A stretch of 64,000 nt of DNA from JAJDYQ01 sp965214035 (GTDB lineage: Bacteria > Pseudomonadota > Gammaproteobacteria > JAJDYQ01). Where the stretch lies: contig OZ243932.1 of the NCBI GenBank assembly GCA_965214035.1, positions 558,001 to 622,000 of the forward strand. The letters run 5' to 3'. Below, piece after piece: positions 63,174 through 64,000 of this stretch. Position 1 is the stretch's first letter. The number at the start of each line of letters is the position of its first letter. The translations under genes and the position numbers were made by a program. A model generated the notes under the pieces. It worked only from the letters and a program-made list of their open reading frames with translations. It ran no database searches and was not told the origin of the DNA.

Positions 63174-63359
63174 ATGGAAAGCTGTAGAGATAGCATTGGT
63201 GATACGTGGGAAGTTTATAAAGATAAAGCTGATGAATGGCGTTGGAAAAGAAAGGCTTCTAATGGCCAGATTGTTGGTGCTGCTTCTGAAGGTTATAAAA
63301 ATAAATCAGATTGTATTGCGAATGCAAAGCGTCATAGTATGGATTGTGACCCGGAGTAA
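63174..63359 (+). CDS. DUF1508 (YegP-like) small protein inside the rRNA spacer
   Basis: This 61-residue protein has one DUF1508 motif: WEVYKDKADEWRWKRKASNG followed by IVGAASEGYKNKSDCIANAK. A very strong SD sequence AGGAGGTG lies five bases before the ATG, so it is a real gene. It lies between 16S rRNA and tRNA-Ile, where the spacer normally has no protein gene, so it may be expressed from the rRNA transcript. The family function is unclear (YegP-type proteins are linked to stress or DNA-associated roles without firm evidence). Confidence 0.85.
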   Translation: MESCRDSIGDTWEVYKDKADEWRWKRKASNGQIVGAASEGYKNKSDCIANAKRHSMDCDPE

Positions 63360-63661
63360 CCAGTTTGAACTGTAAATTATGTTCGGTACAGCGTTATATT
63401 GATCGTTAGTCGCCGCCAGCACTCCTGAAGATTTGGCTAGAGAGGCGGCACAAGGGATATCGAATATTCTCGTCGTTCTCGCTGAAGTTCGGGCCACTGT
63501 TAGAGGTCTGGTTTGAATGTCGGTTTTCACTTGTTGATCTAGGTCTGTATTTTCGAGGGTAGCGGGTCTGGGTTTGTGGTGGACTTATACGCCGCTGGAA
63601 ATATCTGCCAGTAAGTCTAGAGTGAAAATTCGGGCAGATGCAGTCTTGGATGAGGGTTATT
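63360..63661. other. Spacer between DUF1508 gene and tRNA-Ile
   Basis: No complete gene. A plus-strand frame around 63404-63510 reads PEDLAREAAQGISNILVVLAE and ends in a stop; it looks like the tail of some coding sequence without a start. Confidence 0.4.
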
Positions 63662-63738
<77 letters not shown>

Positions 63739-63785
63739 GTACTATATTTTGTACTATATTTTAATGTATTGATTCGGAGGACGTA

Positions 63786-64000
63786 ATGCAAAAAACTGGA
63801 AGTTACACAAAATGGCTGTTGGGAGCAATTTTTATGTTATCTGGCTGTACGGCTGGCCAACATGGCAGTACGATAAACTTGCCTGCACAGGAAGGCGACA
63901 ATCTTACCTTGGGTGTCGTTCAAAAAGAAATTCGCGTCGGGATGTCAGAGGGTGACGTTGCTGGGGTGCTGGGTTCACCAAATTTGGTAAGTCGTGGTAA
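63786..64000 (+). CDS. Lipoprotein, SmpA/BamE-like domain (partial, runs off the window)
   Basis: From ATG 63786 behind GGAGG, 71 codons are open to the window end. A lipoprotein signal (WLLGAIFMLSGCTAG, lipobox LSGC) is followed by VQKEIRVGMSEGDVAGVLGSPNLVS. The latter resembles the opening of SmpA/OmlA (BamE-like) domains, which begin VxxGMTxxxVxxxLGxP. It starts 48 bases after tRNA-Ile, where tRNA-Ala or 23S rRNA would normally lie. A short direct repeat GTACTATATTTT precedes it. Confidence 0.75.
   Translation, partial: MQKTGSYTKWLLGAIFMLSGCTAGQHGSTINLPAQEGDNLTLGVVQKEIRVGMSEGDVAGVLGSPNLVSRG

Overview
The window reads as chromosome from a gammaproteobacterium. The reasons are a 16S rRNA gene of gammaproteobacterial type, LPS core genes (waaF, waaC, waaG, waaP), and gene orders I recall from Pseudomonas: argH divergent from algZ-algR-hemD; glnE-ilvE-zinc finger-waaF-waaC-waaG-waaP; and argC-DUF6776-bactofilin-erpA, then anmK-M23 peptidase-tyrS-16S. 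I cannot name the genus. Many pseudogenes, IS remnants, sugar-modifying enzymes and a broken Calx-beta autotransporter would fit a host-associated or otherwise eroding genome, but that is inference.

Layout. 0.5-5.3 kb: an autotransporter-like gene in two decayed pieces. Between them lie a dead glnK (PII), an intact amtB and a scrap of a fatty-acid oxidation gene. 5.5-12.7 kb: ParA-like ATPase, ferredoxin/flavin reductase, hemD, algR-algZ, argH, a MazG-like pyrophosphohydrolase and an esterase. 12.9-30.1 kb: UDP-sugar dehydrogenase, glnE, ilvE, then an LPS core and surface-sugar block (heptosyltransferases, core glucosyltransferase, LPS kinases, a sulfotransferase, a GT25-GT11 fusion, frameshifted galE, a dead GT4 and an intact GT2). 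30.1-35.9 kb: hemJ, TlpA-like thioredoxin, DUF4126, an unusual ClC protein, argC, DUF6776, bactofilin, erpA.

36.0-52.6 kb is an accessory island sitting between erpA and anmK. It holds a type III restriction pseudogene, an OLD-like ATPase with an amputated partner, and an integron with a truncated integrase, five recognisable attC sites and six cassettes. The first cassette is an approximately 2.3 kb three-gene phospholipid operon. The island continues with a dead IS481-like element, a compact ATPase/STAS/membrane-protein operon, a SLATT-like membrane protein, a chimeric NYN-GmrSD-like nuclease, and a repressor module with two identical operators controlling a chain of tiny ORFs.

52.7-64.0 kb returns to core genes (anmK, M23 peptidase, tyrS). 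These are followed by an outer-membrane barrel protein, IS debris, a PhoD-like phosphatase lying between two diverged copies of an rRNA-type promoter, the rRNA leader, 16S rRNA, a DUF1508 gene placed in the 16S-tRNA spacer, tRNA-Ile, and the start of a lipoprotein gene where tRNA-Ala/23S would normally be expected.

Functionally, the intact chromosomal blocks serve arginine, heme and branched-chain amino acid synthesis, nitrogen signalling (GlnE, AmtB without its linked PII), LPS core assembly and decoration, Fe-S insertion and cell-wall recycling. The island is a mixture of defence-like genes, stranded cassettes and recombination scars.
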